Shown: positions 23,961 to 33,159, counted from the first letter of the stretch. The stretch is DNA of 40,804 nt from an uncultured bacterium (GCA_903842085.1 CAIMLA010000041.1:1-40804); one strand, 5' to 3'. Translations and numbers: made by a program. Notes: a model not told the origin generated them from the letters alone.

Positions 23961-24383
23961 ATGTTTATAGGGGAATACATACATAATATCGATGAAAAAG
24001 GAAGACTAGCTGTTCCAGTCAAGTTTCGTAATCGTTTAGCCAGTGGCGCGATTGTGACGAAAGGCTTGGACAACTGTCTTTCTTTGTATCCAGAGGAAGC
24101 TTGGGACAAACAATCGGAGAAGTTATCAAATCTACCCCAGACTCAGAGTAAATCCAGAGCCTACGCTCGCTTTATCTTAGCGGGGGCTTTTAATGTGGAA
24201 ATCGACAAACAGGGAAGAGTCGTTCTACCGGCCGCTTTGCGTCAATACGCGGGTATCAAAAATCAAGTTATCGTTACGGGCTTGGGTGATCATGTCGAAA
24301 TCTGGTCAACTAAGACTTGGGAAGAATATAGATCGAACATTGAAAAAGACAGCGTCGGAATCGCTGAAGAATTAGGTATCTAA
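23961..24383 (+). CDS. mraZ: Transcriptional regulator MraZ
   Basis: DNA-binding repressor of the division/wall cluster and its own gene. Two SpoVT-AbrB-like halves are present: FIGEYIHNIDEKGRLAVPVKFRNRL (residues 2-26) and AFNVEIDKQGRVVLPAALRQYAGI (about 76-99). Length 140 aa is usual. AAAGGA precedes the ATG. The operator array upstream supports autoregulation. It is separated from rsmH by an unusually long, structured 203-base gap. Confidence 0.96.
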   Translation: MFIGEYIHNIDEKGRLAVPVKFRNRLASGAIVTKGLDNCLSLYPEEAWDKQSEKLSNLPQTQSKSRAYARFILAGAFNVEIDKQGRVVLPAALRQYAGIKNQVIVTGLGDHVEIWSTKTWEEYRSNIEKDSVGIAEELGI

Positions 24384-24395
24384 AAGCAAATAGGA

Positions 24396-24582
24396 CTTGA
24401 GCAGGTAGCTAGCAGCCAGCGAGCACCTTATTAGAACAAACATCCACCTCAAATTTAGCCCAACTAAATTTAATATTTTATACAGACCATAGACTCTGGC
24501 GACGTCAGAAAAACCAAAATAAAATTCAGGAATTATAAAAGGCCCTAGAGGCCATCTGACTGCTAGCTATTTGCTCGAGGAG
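24396..24582 (+). promoter_or_regulatory. Structured RNA leader between mraZ and rsmH
   Basis: A 17-nt segment GAGCAGGTAGCTAGCAG (24399-24415) pairs fully, with two G-U pairs, with 24560-24576; three further pairs bring the stem to 20 bp (24396-24415 with 24560-24579). The 3' arm covers half of the rsmH Shine-Dalgarno GAGGAG (24577-24582). The enclosed 144 nt contain a 7-bp hairpin AAATTTA/TAAATTT (24451-24471) and GGCC-CTAGA-GGCC (24541-24553). This could control rsmH translation; no known riboswitch family was recognised. Confidence 0.55.
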
Positions 24583-24586
24583 AAAG

Positions 24587-25516
24587 ATGAATGAAAGACA
24601 CAAACCAGTTCTTTTACAAGAAGTCATAGAAAGTTTGTCCCCCCAAAAAAATCAAAATTTTGTCGATGCGACAGTTGGTCTGGGCGGACACGCTAGCGCT
24701 ATTTTGGCACGTTCTGGGCCCAAAGGGAGCTTAATTGGCATAGATCAGGACCAAGAAGCCTTAAAAGAGGCACGAACAAACTTAGCAGAGTTTGGAGATC
24801 GTTTCAAAACTGCTTATGGAAATTTTAGTGAAATTGCGGAGTTGGTCGGAGACACCCCTATTGATGGCGGGATCTTAGCCGACTTAGGCGTATCTTCACT
24901 CCAATTGGACGATCAAAAACGAGGCTTTTCTTTCCGTAAAGCGTTTACCCTAGACATGAGAATGGATCAGGGTCAGGACCTGACGGCAAAAATAATTGTT
25001 AACGAGTATCCAGAGGATCAACTCAAAAAAATTATTCGTAATAATTCAGATGAAAGATTTGCCGCCAATATCGCCAAAAACATTTGCCTCGCTCGACAAA
25101 AAGCGGTGATAGATCAAACGACCCAACTTGCCTTGATCGTTGCAGAAAGTATCCCTAAAAGATTTTGGCCAAGGGGGGTACATCCAGCCACGAGAACCTT
25201 TCAAGCAATTAGGATGGAGGTCAATCACGAACTTCAGAGATTAAGTGACTTTTTGCCGGAAGTATTAGAAATATTACAGCCAAATGCAAAAATAGCCATC
25301 ATTACGTTTCATTCAAGAGAAGATTACATAGTTGCAAACTTTTTTAAAAAAGAATCAAATCCATGCACTTGTCCCCCAGATTTTCCGAAATGTGTTTGCG
25401 GCAATACAGCGAGACTGAGGATAATTAACAAAAAAGCAATTCAAGCGACCCGATCAGAAATAGATCAAAACCCAAGAAGCAGGAGTGCTCGGCTAAGGGT
25501 TGCTGAAAGAATATAA
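24587..25516 (+). CDS. rsmH: 16S rRNA (cytosine(1402)-N(4))-methyltransferase RsmH
   Basis: Methylates C1402 in the decoding centre using S-adenosylmethionine. The start HKPVLLQEVIESLSP and the SAM motif VDATVGLGGHASAIL are family hallmarks; ILADLGVSSLQLDDQKRGFSF, LDMRMDQ, RTFQAIRMEVNHEL and ITFHSREDYIVANFF follow. A Cys-rich turn CTCPPDFPKCVCG lies near residue 260. Length 309 aa is normal. GAGGAG precedes the ATG, part of which can be paired in the leader structure. Confidence 0.97.
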   Translation: MNERHKPVLLQEVIESLSPQKNQNFVDATVGLGGHASAILARSGPKGSLIGIDQDQEALKEARTNLAEFGDRFKTAYGNFSEIAELVGDTPIDGGILADLGVSSLQLDDQKRGFSFRKAFTLDMRMDQGQDLTAKIIVNEYPEDQLKKIIRNNSDERFAANIAKNICLARQKAVIDQTTQLALIVAESIPKRFWPRGVHPATRTFQAIRMEVNHELQRLSDFLPEVLEILQPNAKIAIITFHSREDYIVANFFKKESNPCTCPPDFPKCVCGNTARLRIINKKAIQATRSEIDQNPRSRSARLRVAERI

Positions 25517-25574
25517 AAATGGAAGTAGCCTTAAGGGAGGGTGAAAACAAAAACAAAAAGGAGGAAAGGGAAAG

Positions 25575-25910
25575 ATGAGGGATCGAACCAAAAGAAGAAA
25601 ATTTAATCGTAACTACAGACCACAATTTAAGTTTGGTCGATTTGGTATTATTGGCATGATATTATTGCTGATATTAGTTGGCGGACTCCTTTATCTTTCC
25701 CAATCTAACAAGATGGCGGTTCGAGGCTACGATATCGCCAAGCTAGAGAACGAAAAGCAACTTTTATTAGAGGAAAAAGAACGTTTGGAGGTTGAATCAT
25801 CCCGTTTACAATCGATTCAAGAAATAGAAAAAGGGCTGAAAAGCTCAGGGATGGTACCAGTAAAAAAAATTAACTACATCACCGCTCCGGCCACAATTGC
25901 TTTAAAGTAA
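25575..25910 (+). CDS. ftsL: FtsL/DivIC-like division protein
   Basis: A basic cytosolic start of about 25 residues, one membrane helix (residues about 25-44, FGIIGMILLLILVGGLLYLS) and a leucine-zipper-like coiled coil (about 52-85, KLENEKQLLLEEKERLEVE..) make the FtsL/DivIC layout. The position between rsmH and ftsI is that of ftsL. Sequence conservation in this family is too weak to separate FtsL from DivIC, so the symbol rests mainly on position. AAAGGAGGAAAGGG precedes the start. Confidence 0.75.
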   Translation: MRDRTKRRKFNRNYRPQFKFGRFGIIGMILLLILVGGLLYLSQSNKMAVRGYDIAKLENEKQLLLEEKERLEVESSRLQSIQEIEKGLKSSGMVPVKKINYITAPATIALK

Positions 25911-25929
25911 AGACGTGATGGGTTATAAT
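25901..25929 (+). promoter_or_regulatory. Possible internal promoter before ftsI
   Basis: TATAAT (25924-25929) with a weak -35 (TTTAAA, 25901-25906) at 17 bases, within the 46-base gap between ftsL and ftsI. Confidence 0.4.
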
Positions 25930-25956
25930 GAACCCGTTCGGCTGAGGTGATTATAT

Positions 25957-27687
25957 ATGAGAAGCTACCACAATGCAGTTACCCAGAAGCAAAGAATTCC
26001 ATTTGTTTTAATTATTTTTGTTGTCCTTTTTTTACTTATAGTCGGTCGGTTAGTCCATCTCCAAATTGTGCGGCACTCATATTACACTAAAATCGCCTCG
26101 GTTCAACATTGGATTAAAGATACAATTCCAGCAAAACGGGGTAAAATATTTGCCAAAGATACTTTGAGCAATGCCCCTTATCTTTTGGCATCGAACCAGA
26201 CCTTGGATTTGGTCTTTGCTGAACCACCGAAGGTCGAGAACAAAGAGGAAGCAACAAAATTTTTAGCAGAGACTCTGTCGATGGATGCTAAAGAAATCAA
26301 TGATCTTCTCTCCCAAAAGGGACAATACGTCGCGATTAAACACAAATTAACCAAAACTGAAGCTGACGCTATAAGCAATAGAAAGCTTAAAGGAATTAGT
26401 CTTTCAGATGAGCACTGGCGTTATTACCCAGAAGGGGACTTAGCTGCCTCGTTACTTGGTTTTGTAAATGCGGATCAAGCAGGCAACTATGGCCTAGAAG
26501 AATACTTTAATGAAGAGTTAACAGGGACGGCTGGAGCCTTGAAGCAAGAAGCGGATGATAAGGGGATAAAAATATCATTTGGAAAAAATGTTTCAAAGGC
26601 GCCGATTAATGGTGATGATCTCTATCTGACAATCGATCGCTATATCCAAGGCGAAGCAGAAAAACAATTGAAGGAGTCAGTTACAAAATTTGGAGCGGCT
26701 GGAGGTCAGGTGATAGTGATGGACCCAAAAACAGGGGCGATTCTTGCTCTCGCAAATAGTCCTTCATTTGATCCCAATAAATATGATGAGATAAAACAAA
26801 ATAACTATGATGTTTTTAAAAACAAGGCGGTAGTGGATACTTATGAGCCAGGCTCAGTCTTTAAGGTTATAACATTAGCCTCGGGGCTTGACGCAAACTT
26901 GATTACCCCAGATACAAAATATTTAGATACTGGCAGCATTAGCTTAAATGGCTATACGATTATGAACTCTGATAAAAAAGCTCATGGTTCTTGCACGATG
27001 ACTTATGTTTTGGAAAACTCCTTAAATACAGGATCGACTTGGGTCCAGCAAAAGCTTGGTAAAGATTCCTTTTATAATTATGTCAAAAAGTTTGGTTTTG
27101 GTGAATTGTCTGGAATCGATTTACCAGGAGAGGTCCCGGGGAGGGTTTATGAACCAAAAGAGCTTAACGATCATGGGTATGCTACAATGAGCTTTGGTCA
27201 AAGCATTTCTTCTACTCCTCTCCAGATGCTATCAAGCTTTGCCGTAATAGCGAATGACGGGAAGATGATGAAGCCATACGTCGTAGATAAAATCATAGAT
27301 GAAAATGGTAAAAAAACTCAAACAGTGCCAAAAGAGGTCAGAAGGGTAATCTCAGAGAAGGCCGCCCAAGATATGACCAAAATGATGGTTTCAGTTGTAG
27401 AAAATGGACATGGATATCAGGCCAAGGTGGCTGGCTATAAAGTGGCCGGCAAGACAGGGACGGCTCAGGTTCCTAAAGAAGGGGGAGGTGGCTATGATGC
27501 GGCTAAAAACATCGGAACTTTTATCGGGTTTGCACCAGCCGATAACGCAAGGTTCGTGGTTCTAGCAAAAATAGACGAACCAAAGGGGATCCCCTGGGCA
27601 GAGAGTTCAGCCGCACCAATTGTCGGAAAGATGCTTGATTATCTTTTGAAGTATTACCAAGTTCCTACGACTGAGAAAGTGAATTAA
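25957..27687 (+). CDS. ftsI: Division-specific penicillin-binding transpeptidase (PBP3/FtsI type)
   Basis: Cross-links peptidoglycan at the septum. One N-terminal membrane anchor (residues about 15-35), a dimerisation/pedestal domain, then the transpeptidase with S300-VFK303 (active-site serine), S355-L-N357 and K498-TGT501. No PASTA domains at the end. Length 576 aa is normal. GAGGTG lies eight bases before the ATG. It shares one base with murF and its position in the dcw cluster favours FtsI over PBP2. Confidence 0.95.
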   Translation: MRSYHNAVTQKQRIPFVLIIFVVLFLLIVGRLVHLQIVRHSYYTKIASVQHWIKDTIPAKRGKIFAKDTLSNAPYLLASNQTLDLVFAEPPKVENKEEATKFLAETLSMDAKEINDLLSQKGQYVAIKHKLTKTEADAISNRKLKGISLSDEHWRYYPEGDLAASLLGFVNADQAGNYGLEEYFNEELTGTAGALKQEADDKGIKISFGKNVSKAPINGDDLYLTIDRYIQGEAEKQLKESVTKFGAAGGQVIVMDPKTGAILALANSPSFDPNKYDEIKQNNYDVFKNKAVVDTYEPGSVFKVITLASGLDANLITPDTKYLDTGSISLNGYTIMNSDKKAHGSCTMTYVLENSLNTGSTWVQQKLGKDSFYNYVKKFGFGELSGIDLPGEVPGRVYEPKELNDHGYATMSFGQSISSTPLQMLSSFAVIANDGKMMKPYVVDKIIDENGKKTQTVPKEVRRVISEKAAQDMTKMMVSVVENGHGYQAKVAGYKVAGKTGTAQVPKEGGGGYDAAKNIGTFIGFAPADNARFVVLAKIDEPKGIPWAESSAAPIVGKMLDYLLKYYQVPTTEKVN

Positions 27688-28979
27688 TGAAAAAATTATT
27701 TAAAAAAACCATCATATTTTCATTTCGAATCTTAACCTCGGCATATTTAAAGAAAAACCGGATTGAGGTAATTGCAATCACTGGTAGTGCGGGTAAAACA
27801 ACGGTCAAAGTGGCGTTATCTCAAATATTGGATGATGACGAGACATATATTCCACCGGAAGGCTATAATACGGAAATCGGTTTGCCGCTATCTGTTTTTA
27901 GAGAACAGGTTCCGAACAAAATCGCTAGTCTTGGCGCCTGGTTAAAAATTATAATGAGGATGTTGAAAAAACTAGTATTTTCTCAGGCTCCGTATAAAAG
28001 AATTGTTCTAGAGATGGGGGCAGATCACCCAGGCGATATTGAATATCTAACCTCATTTGTTAAACCTAATATTGCCGTTGTAACGACCGTGATGCCAGTG
28101 CACACCGAAAATTTTAAGAACGTTGATGAAATTGCTGAGGAAAAAAGTAAAATATTAAAGCCCTTAAAGCAGACAGATATTGCAATATTAAACTACGACG
28201 ATGAGTATGTAAGAAAAATGGCAGATAGCATAGACAGTCCCGTCTATTGGATCGGACAAAATAAAAAGTCAAATCTATACTGGAGTAATATCACCTTGTC
28301 ATTAGATGGTATGGGCATAGATTTATTTTGGAAAGGGAGCATTTACCCGATTAACCTTCAGATAATTGCCCCACAGCTTTTAACTTCAATTTTTTCGGCA
28401 GTTGCAGTCTGCCTTAATCTAGGTCACGGCATAAAAGATATTATAAAAAAAGTTGAAAAATTTCAGCCCCAAAAAGGCAGAATGAATTTATTAAAAGGCA
28501 AAAACGATTCATATATTATTGATGATAGCTATAACGCCAACCCTGGATCCACGATTGCGGCGCTGGAGGTGCTAGGTGCATTGCCCGGCAGAAAGATTGC
28601 TGTTCTTGGTAGCATGAACGAATTGGGTTATTATGAGAAAGAGGGGCATACAATTGTCGGTCAGAAGGCAGGAGAGATCGCTCAGATTCTAATAACCATT
28701 GGCGATAAGGCGAAAGAATATATCGTACCAGCGGCGGCGGCTAAAATTAAGCATGATCAAATCAAAAGCTTTGACAACCCCTATAAAGCAGGCAAATATT
28801 TACTAGGGATAATTGCTAAAAATGATATTATTCTAGTAAAGGGATCTCAAAATAAGGTTTTTGCCGAAGAAGCAGTTAAAGCAATTATGCTTGATCCGGT
28901 AAAAAATGGGGGGGTCCTGGTTCGACAGGATAAGTTTTGGATTAACAAAAAAAATGAATGTTTTAAGCGAAAGGATTAG
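27687..28979 (+). CDS. murF: MurF-type Mur ligase lacking the usual N-terminal domain
   Basis: Expected to add D-Ala-D-Ala to UDP-MurNAc-tripeptide. The ATP site TGSAGKTTVK lies at residues 32-41 instead of about 110 in E. coli MurF, so the N-terminal nucleotide-sugar-binding domain is missing and replaced by a short basic/hydrophobic helix (KKLFKKTIIFSFRILTSAYL). Other marks: EGYNTEIGLPL, EMGADHPGDIEYL, DDSYNANPGSTIAALEVL, VLGSMNELG. The MurF C-terminal domain is present. It lies where murE/murF normally sit; murE is absent. Another Mur-ligase role is possible. Confidence 0.85.
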   Translation: MKKLFKKTIIFSFRILTSAYLKKNRIEVIAITGSAGKTTVKVALSQILDDDETYIPPEGYNTEIGLPLSVFREQVPNKIASLGAWLKIIMRMLKKLVFSQAPYKRIVLEMGADHPGDIEYLTSFVKPNIAVVTTVMPVHTENFKNVDEIAEEKSKILKPLKQTDIAILNYDDEYVRKMADSIDSPVYWIGQNKKSNLYWSNITLSLDGMGIDLFWKGSIYPINLQIIAPQLLTSIFSAVAVCLNLGHGIKDIIKKVEKFQPQKGRMNLLKGKNDSYIIDDSYNANPGSTIAALEVLGALPGRKIAVLGSMNELGYYEKEGHTIVGQKAGEIAQILITIGDKAKEYIVPAAAAKIKHDQIKSFDNPYKAGKYLLGIIAKNDIILVKGSQNKVFAEEAVKAIMLDPVKNGGVLVRQDKFWINKKNECFKRKD

Positions 28980-28981
28980 CG

Positions 28982-30043
28982 ATGCTGACTCAATCTATTA
29001 TTATCAACGAACAAGTAGTAACGCCATTACTTTTTGAATTATTTGCCTTCGCCTTTATCGGCTTTTTGTTGGCAATGGTTTTAACCCCAATCTTTACTCA
29101 CTTTGCGTATAAATACCAATGGTGGAAGAAAATCCGTGACACTGCCTGGATTGGTGGAGAAAAAGAAAAAGCACCTGTTTATCATAAGCTCCATGCCCAA
29201 AAGCATAAAAGGCATATCCCAACGATGGCTGGTATAATCATCTGGGGTACGGTGGCACTACTAACACTCGGTTTTAACCTAGACCGGGCCCAAACCTGGC
29301 TTCCTCTTTTTACGCTCGTGACGGTCGGTTGTCTTGGGCTAGTTGATGACTATATAAATATCAGATCAACAGGCGGGCTAGCTGGAATGAGGTCTAAAAT
29401 TAAAATGAGTTGGTTATTAGTTTTTGCCTCATTGGGCGCTTGGTGGTTTTACGCAAAACTTGGTTGGAACGTTATCCATATCCCAGCTTGGGGCGATCTG
29501 AATATAGGCTGGTTATATATTCCTCTCTTTATCCTTGTTTTTATCGCAACTGCGAATGCGGTTAATATCACCGATGGTTTAGATGGACTATCTGGAGGAC
29601 TACTATCGACCGCTTTTGCTTCATATGCTATAATTTCCTTTTTCCAGGGCAACTATGGATTATCAATATTTTGTGGGACTGTTGCTGGTGCGACCTTGGC
29701 CTATACCTGGTTTAATATTTTCCCTGCAAGATTTTTCATGGGGGATACAGGTGCCGTTGCTTTAGGAGCAACCTTAGGCGTGGTGGCCTTGCTTACAAAT
29801 ACGGTCTTGGTGTTGCCAATTATTGGTTTTGTCTTTGTCGTTGAAACACTCTCAGTAATAATTCAACTAACATCAAAAAAATTAAGAAACGGGAAAAAAG
29901 TTTTCCTCTCTGCACCACTACACCATCATCTTGAAGCAAAGGGTTGGCCTGAGACTAAAGTGACCATGAGATTTTGGATTATTGGCGCTATGACTGCTAT
30001 CATTGGAGTGGCGGTCGCACTCGTTGGGAGAGGAACACTATAA
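28982..30043 (+). CDS. mraY: Phospho-N-acetylmuramoyl-pentapeptide transferase MraY
   Basis: Makes lipid I from UDP-MurNAc-pentapeptide and undecaprenyl phosphate in the membrane. Seen are RHIPTMAGI, DDYINI (metal-binding Asp pair), NAVNITDGLDGLSGG, FMGDTGAVALGATLG and the C-terminal APLHHHLEAKGW histidine motif. About ten membrane helices. Length 353 aa is typical. It follows murF after two bases and directly abuts ftsW. Confidence 0.96.
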   Translation: MLTQSIIINEQVVTPLLFELFAFAFIGFLLAMVLTPIFTHFAYKYQWWKKIRDTAWIGGEKEKAPVYHKLHAQKHKRHIPTMAGIIIWGTVALLTLGFNLDRAQTWLPLFTLVTVGCLGLVDDYINIRSTGGLAGMRSKIKMSWLLVFASLGAWWFYAKLGWNVIHIPAWGDLNIGWLYIPLFILVFIATANAVNITDGLDGLSGGLLSTAFASYAIISFFQGNYGLSIFCGTVAGATLAYTWFNIFPARFFMGDTGAVALGATLGVVALLTNTVLVLPIIGFVFVVETLSVIIQLTSKKLRNGKKVFLSAPLHHHLEAKGWPETKVTMRFWIIGAMTAIIGVAVALVGRGTL

Positions 30044-31246
30044 ATGTCTTTGTCTCGTAGCTCTAGAAAACAAAATCTACAAAAAAATCAAGGTAGCCCA
30101 GACATTATTCTCGCCGTTACTCTGGCCTTATTGATTATTGTCGGGCTAATTGTTATTTCTTCAGCGTCTGCAGTCTTGAGTCAAAATGAAACTGGTAACC
30201 CCAATTCCTATTTTTTTAAGCAGCTCTGGAGTTTTGGCATAGGCGTAATATTATTTATTGTTGGTTACAAAATGGATTATCGATATTGGAAAAAGATTGC
30301 GCCCTTATTGTTGCTAGTAAGTATTATTGGCTTGGTCCTGGTCTATGTCCCCGGAATAGGAGTCCTTAGAAATGGGGCGAGACGGTGGATTGACTTAGGA
30401 ATACAATTTCAGCCTTCAGAATTAGCTAAATTGGCCTTTGTTTTGTACTTAGCCGTTTGGTTTGAGAACAAAGGGAATGAAGTTAAAAAATTCATGACGA
30501 GTACTTTTCCCTTCTTGGTTATCTTGGCTTTCGTTGGAGGTCTAGTCGTTTTTGAACCAGACTTGGGCACAGCGGTGGTCTTGTCTCTAATCGGTGGTGC
30601 TATCTATTTTGTAGCAGGGGCTAAATGGACACATGTTGTTGGTATGATTTCAGCGTTTGTCTTATTTGTTTTCTATTTAATAAAGAGTGCCCCATACAGA
30701 ATGCAAAGATTTATGGTTTTTTTAAATCCTGAAGCACATAGTACGGGGCAGGGCTATCAAATCAATCAAGCCCTTCTGGCTATCGGTTCGGGGGGAATTT
30801 TAGGATTAGGTTTTGGTAAATCTAGACAAAAATTTAATTATCTTCCGGAATCAGCCACTGATTCTATCTATGCCATTGTTGCTGAAGAGACAGGCCTGAT
30901 CGGCGCAGGCTTAGTCATCATTTTGTTCATTCTCTTTGCAATTCGCGGGCTTCAAATCGCCAGAAGCTCCTCTGATATCTTTGCTCGGCTCGTCGCTACT
31001 GGTATTACAGTCTGGATTGCTGGGCAAGCCTTTATTAATATTATGGCAATTTTATCTTTGATGCCTTTGACCGGGGTGCCTTTACCATTTATTAGTTACG
31101 GTGGTTCATCTATAATAATGTTAATGTTGGCAAGTGGAATCCTATTAAACATAAGTCGTTATATCCAGAAAGGGGACTCAAATGCGAATAATCGTTTCGG
31201 GGGGCGGAACTGGTGGTCATATCTCACCGGTCTTGGCCGTAATTAA
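30044..31246 (+). CDS. ftsW: Septal SEDS peptidoglycan polymerase FtsW
   Basis: Polymerises lipid II at the septum with FtsI. The ten-helix SEDS protein shows GVLRNGARRWIDLGIQFQPSELAKLA, FEPDLGTAVVL and the signature NQALLAIGSGGILGLGFGKSRQKFNYLPESATDSIYAIVAEETG. GAGAGGA precedes the ATG. The C-terminal 22 residues after NISRYI are hydrophilic and are encoded in the 65-nt overlap with murG. Confidence 0.96.
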   Translation: MSLSRSSRKQNLQKNQGSPDIILAVTLALLIIVGLIVISSASAVLSQNETGNPNSYFFKQLWSFGIGVILFIVGYKMDYRYWKKIAPLLLLVSIIGLVLVYVPGIGVLRNGARRWIDLGIQFQPSELAKLAFVLYLAVWFENKGNEVKKFMTSTFPFLVILAFVGGLVVFEPDLGTAVVLSLIGGAIYFVAGAKWTHVVGMISAFVLFVFYLIKSAPYRMQRFMVFLNPEAHSTGQGYQINQALLAIGSGGILGLGFGKSRQKFNYLPESATDSIYAIVAEETGLIGAGLVIILFILFAIRGLQIARSSSDIFARLVATGITVWIAGQAFINIMAILSLMPLTGVPLPFISYGGSSIIMLMLASGILLNISRYIQKGDSNANNRFGGRNWWSYLTGLGRN

Positions 31247-32357
31247 AGAATTACAACAACACGATTCGTCGATTGAAATATTATATATTGGCTCCGTGAA
31301 TGGTTTGGAGAGTAAGATAATCCCGCAAACGGGTATTAATTTTAGACCAATTCCATGCGGCAAATTTAGAAGATATCATCATAACCAAATATTAAATTTT
31401 ATCGACCCGTCAACCATTCTTAAAAACACTAAAGATATGTTCAGGTATATAAGTGGGATTAAAGAAGCGAAGGCGATTATTAGAGAGTACGATCCTGATG
31501 TTGTTTTTACTAAAGGTGGCTATGTCAGCCTCCCAGTCGGAAAAGCGGCAATTGCTTTGGGCTATCCTCTTGTTATCCATGAATCAGATAGCGTCTTGGG
31601 CATGTCAAATCGAATGCTCGCCAAGAGCGCTGACAAAGTCTGCGTTGCCTACCCTCTGGAGGCGTACAAAAATGAACAGTTAGATAATTTAGTTTATACA
31701 GGGAACCCGATAAGAGGGGATCTATTAGAGGGAGACAAAAAAAGAGGACGAGAAGAGTTCGGCCTGACAAAAGATCTTCCGGTAGTTATGATTATTGGTG
31801 GGAGCCAAGGCTCGTATGATATAAATAAACTTATTGCTGATTCTTGGACAAAGATATTACCTAAATATCAATTAATTCATGTCTCTGGAGAAAGGGATTA
31901 CGATTGGCTCCATTTCAAGTCAATGAAATTGGACCCTAAAGAGAAAGAAAATTATCATCTCTATAACTTCCTTTCCGGGGACCTAAAAGATGCTTATGCT
32001 CTGAGCGATTTGGTTATTTCACGGGCAGGCAATAATGTCATTGCCGAACTAGCGTCTCTGTCTAAGCCAATCATATTGATCCCACTAGCGTCTTCGGCTA
32101 ACAATCATCAGCTTATCAATGCTCAAATTTTGTCTCAGGCTGGTGGGGCCTTACTGATGCTACAAGAACATCTGACTCCCACAAAATTGATAAGACAGAT
32201 TGATTTATTATTTGAGAACAAAAGCGATCTAGAAGATCTCTCGAAACATATTAATACCTTTGCAAAAAATGATGCGGCTCATTTGGTCGCAGAACAAATA
32301 ATAGCCGCTGCTGTTGGGGGCGAAGATAATAATGAAGACGAACCAGAAAAGATCTGA
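31182..32357 (+). CDS. murG: Lipid II synthase (UDP-GlcNAc transferase) MurG
   Basis: Adds GlcNAc to lipid I on the inner membrane face. The N-terminal G loop GGGTGGHISPVLAV is at residues 7-20; TKGGYVSLPVGKAA, HESDSVLGMSNR, GGSQGSYDIN and SRAGNNVIAELASLSKPIILIPL are family motifs. The ATG lies inside ftsW with AAAGGGG just upstream, giving a 65-nt overlap. The C-terminus is acidic (GGEDNNEDEPE). It overlaps ftsQ by 26 nt. Confidence 0.96.
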   Translation: MRIIVSGGGTGGHISPVLAVIKELQQHDSSIEILYIGSVNGLESKIIPQTGINFRPIPCGKFRRYHHNQILNFIDPSTILKNTKDMFRYISGIKEAKAIIREYDPDVVFTKGGYVSLPVGKAAIALGYPLVIHESDSVLGMSNRMLAKSADKVCVAYPLEAYKNEQLDNLVYTGNPIRGDLLEGDKKRGREEFGLTKDLPVVMIIGGSQGSYDINKLIADSWTKILPKYQLIHVSGERDYDWLHFKSMKLDPKEKENYHLYNFLSGDLKDAYALSDLVISRAGNNVIAELASLSKPIILIPLASSANNHQLINAQILSQAGGALLMLQEHLTPTKLIRQIDLLFENKSDLEDLSKHINTFAKNDAAHLVAEQIIAAAVGGEDNNEDEPEKI

Positions 32358-33159
32358 CCGGATTAGAATGAATCGGGGTTATCGTCAACCCTCTATTTAT
32401 TCTCGGACTAAAGACTTAGAAAAACCACCGAAGAGTAAAAGGGGAGTCTTTCTTGTTCTCTTTCTCTTCTTAATTATTGGGGTTTTGATCTATTTAGTTT
32501 TCTTTTCTTCAATCTTTAGACTGAACAAAACAGAAATTACGACCACAAAATACTTAGATCGAAATAAATTAGAAACAGTTATCTCTGACTATGAAAAAAA
32601 ATCTATCTTCACCGACAATCTTTTAACCCTTTCAAAATCGAATATGGCTAAAACGATCATGACTATTTCTGGAGTGGAAAGTGTGAATATCGAAAAAATA
32701 TATTTACATAAAATCAAAATTTCAGTCGTTGAGAGAGCTCCAATCTTCGTTTGGCAAGTATCTGATAAAAAATACCTGGTTGACAAAACGGGGTTGATTT
32801 GGGGAGTTTACGAAGAAAAATATAAGGACAAACCAGTTGTCATCGACTTAAAAAATGTACCGACGGCAGTTGGCAGCAAGCCAGTCTCGACGCTCTTTAG
32901 TCGTTTTATCGAGGAGTTAAATAGGGACTTTGAAACAATAACCGGTAAAAAAATTGTTAAAATAGAAGTGGTTGATACAACCAATGAAATAAAAGTTTAT
33001 TCTAATGCGACCTGGTATGCCTACTTAGATACGACAAAAACGGTCCGGAATCAACTGATTAATCTTTCCCGTATCTTAGAAGACGTTAAGAAAAATGCAC
33101 CGAGCAAGAACCTAGAGTACATTGATCTAAGACTTGATAATAAAATATTTTATAAGTAG
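32332..33159 (+). CDS. ftsQ: FtsQ/DivIB-like division protein
   Basis: Bitopic division protein: basic cytosolic tail (about 40 residues), one membrane helix (about residues 38-60, GVFLVLFLFLIIGVLIYLVFF), then a POTRA-like domain (FRLNKTEITTTKYLDRNKLETVI.., VESVNIEKIYLHKIKISVVERAPIFVWQ) and a beta domain. The POTRA pattern with VERxPxxxW supports the family. The ATG at 32332 is preferred; a TTG at 32314 would add six residues. Last gene of this cluster; ftsA and ftsZ do not follow. Confidence 0.87.
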   Translation: MKTNQKRSDRIRMNRGYRQPSIYSRTKDLEKPPKSKRGVFLVLFLFLIIGVLIYLVFFSSIFRLNKTEITTTKYLDRNKLETVISDYEKKSIFTDNLLTLSKSNMAKTIMTISGVESVNIEKIYLHKIKISVVERAPIFVWQVSDKKYLVDKTGLIWGVYEEKYKDKPVVIDLKNVPTAVGSKPVSTLFSRFIEELNRDFETITGKKIVKIEVVDTTNEIKVYSNATWYAYLDTTKTVRNQLINLSRILEDVKKNAPSKNLEYIDLRLDNKIFYK

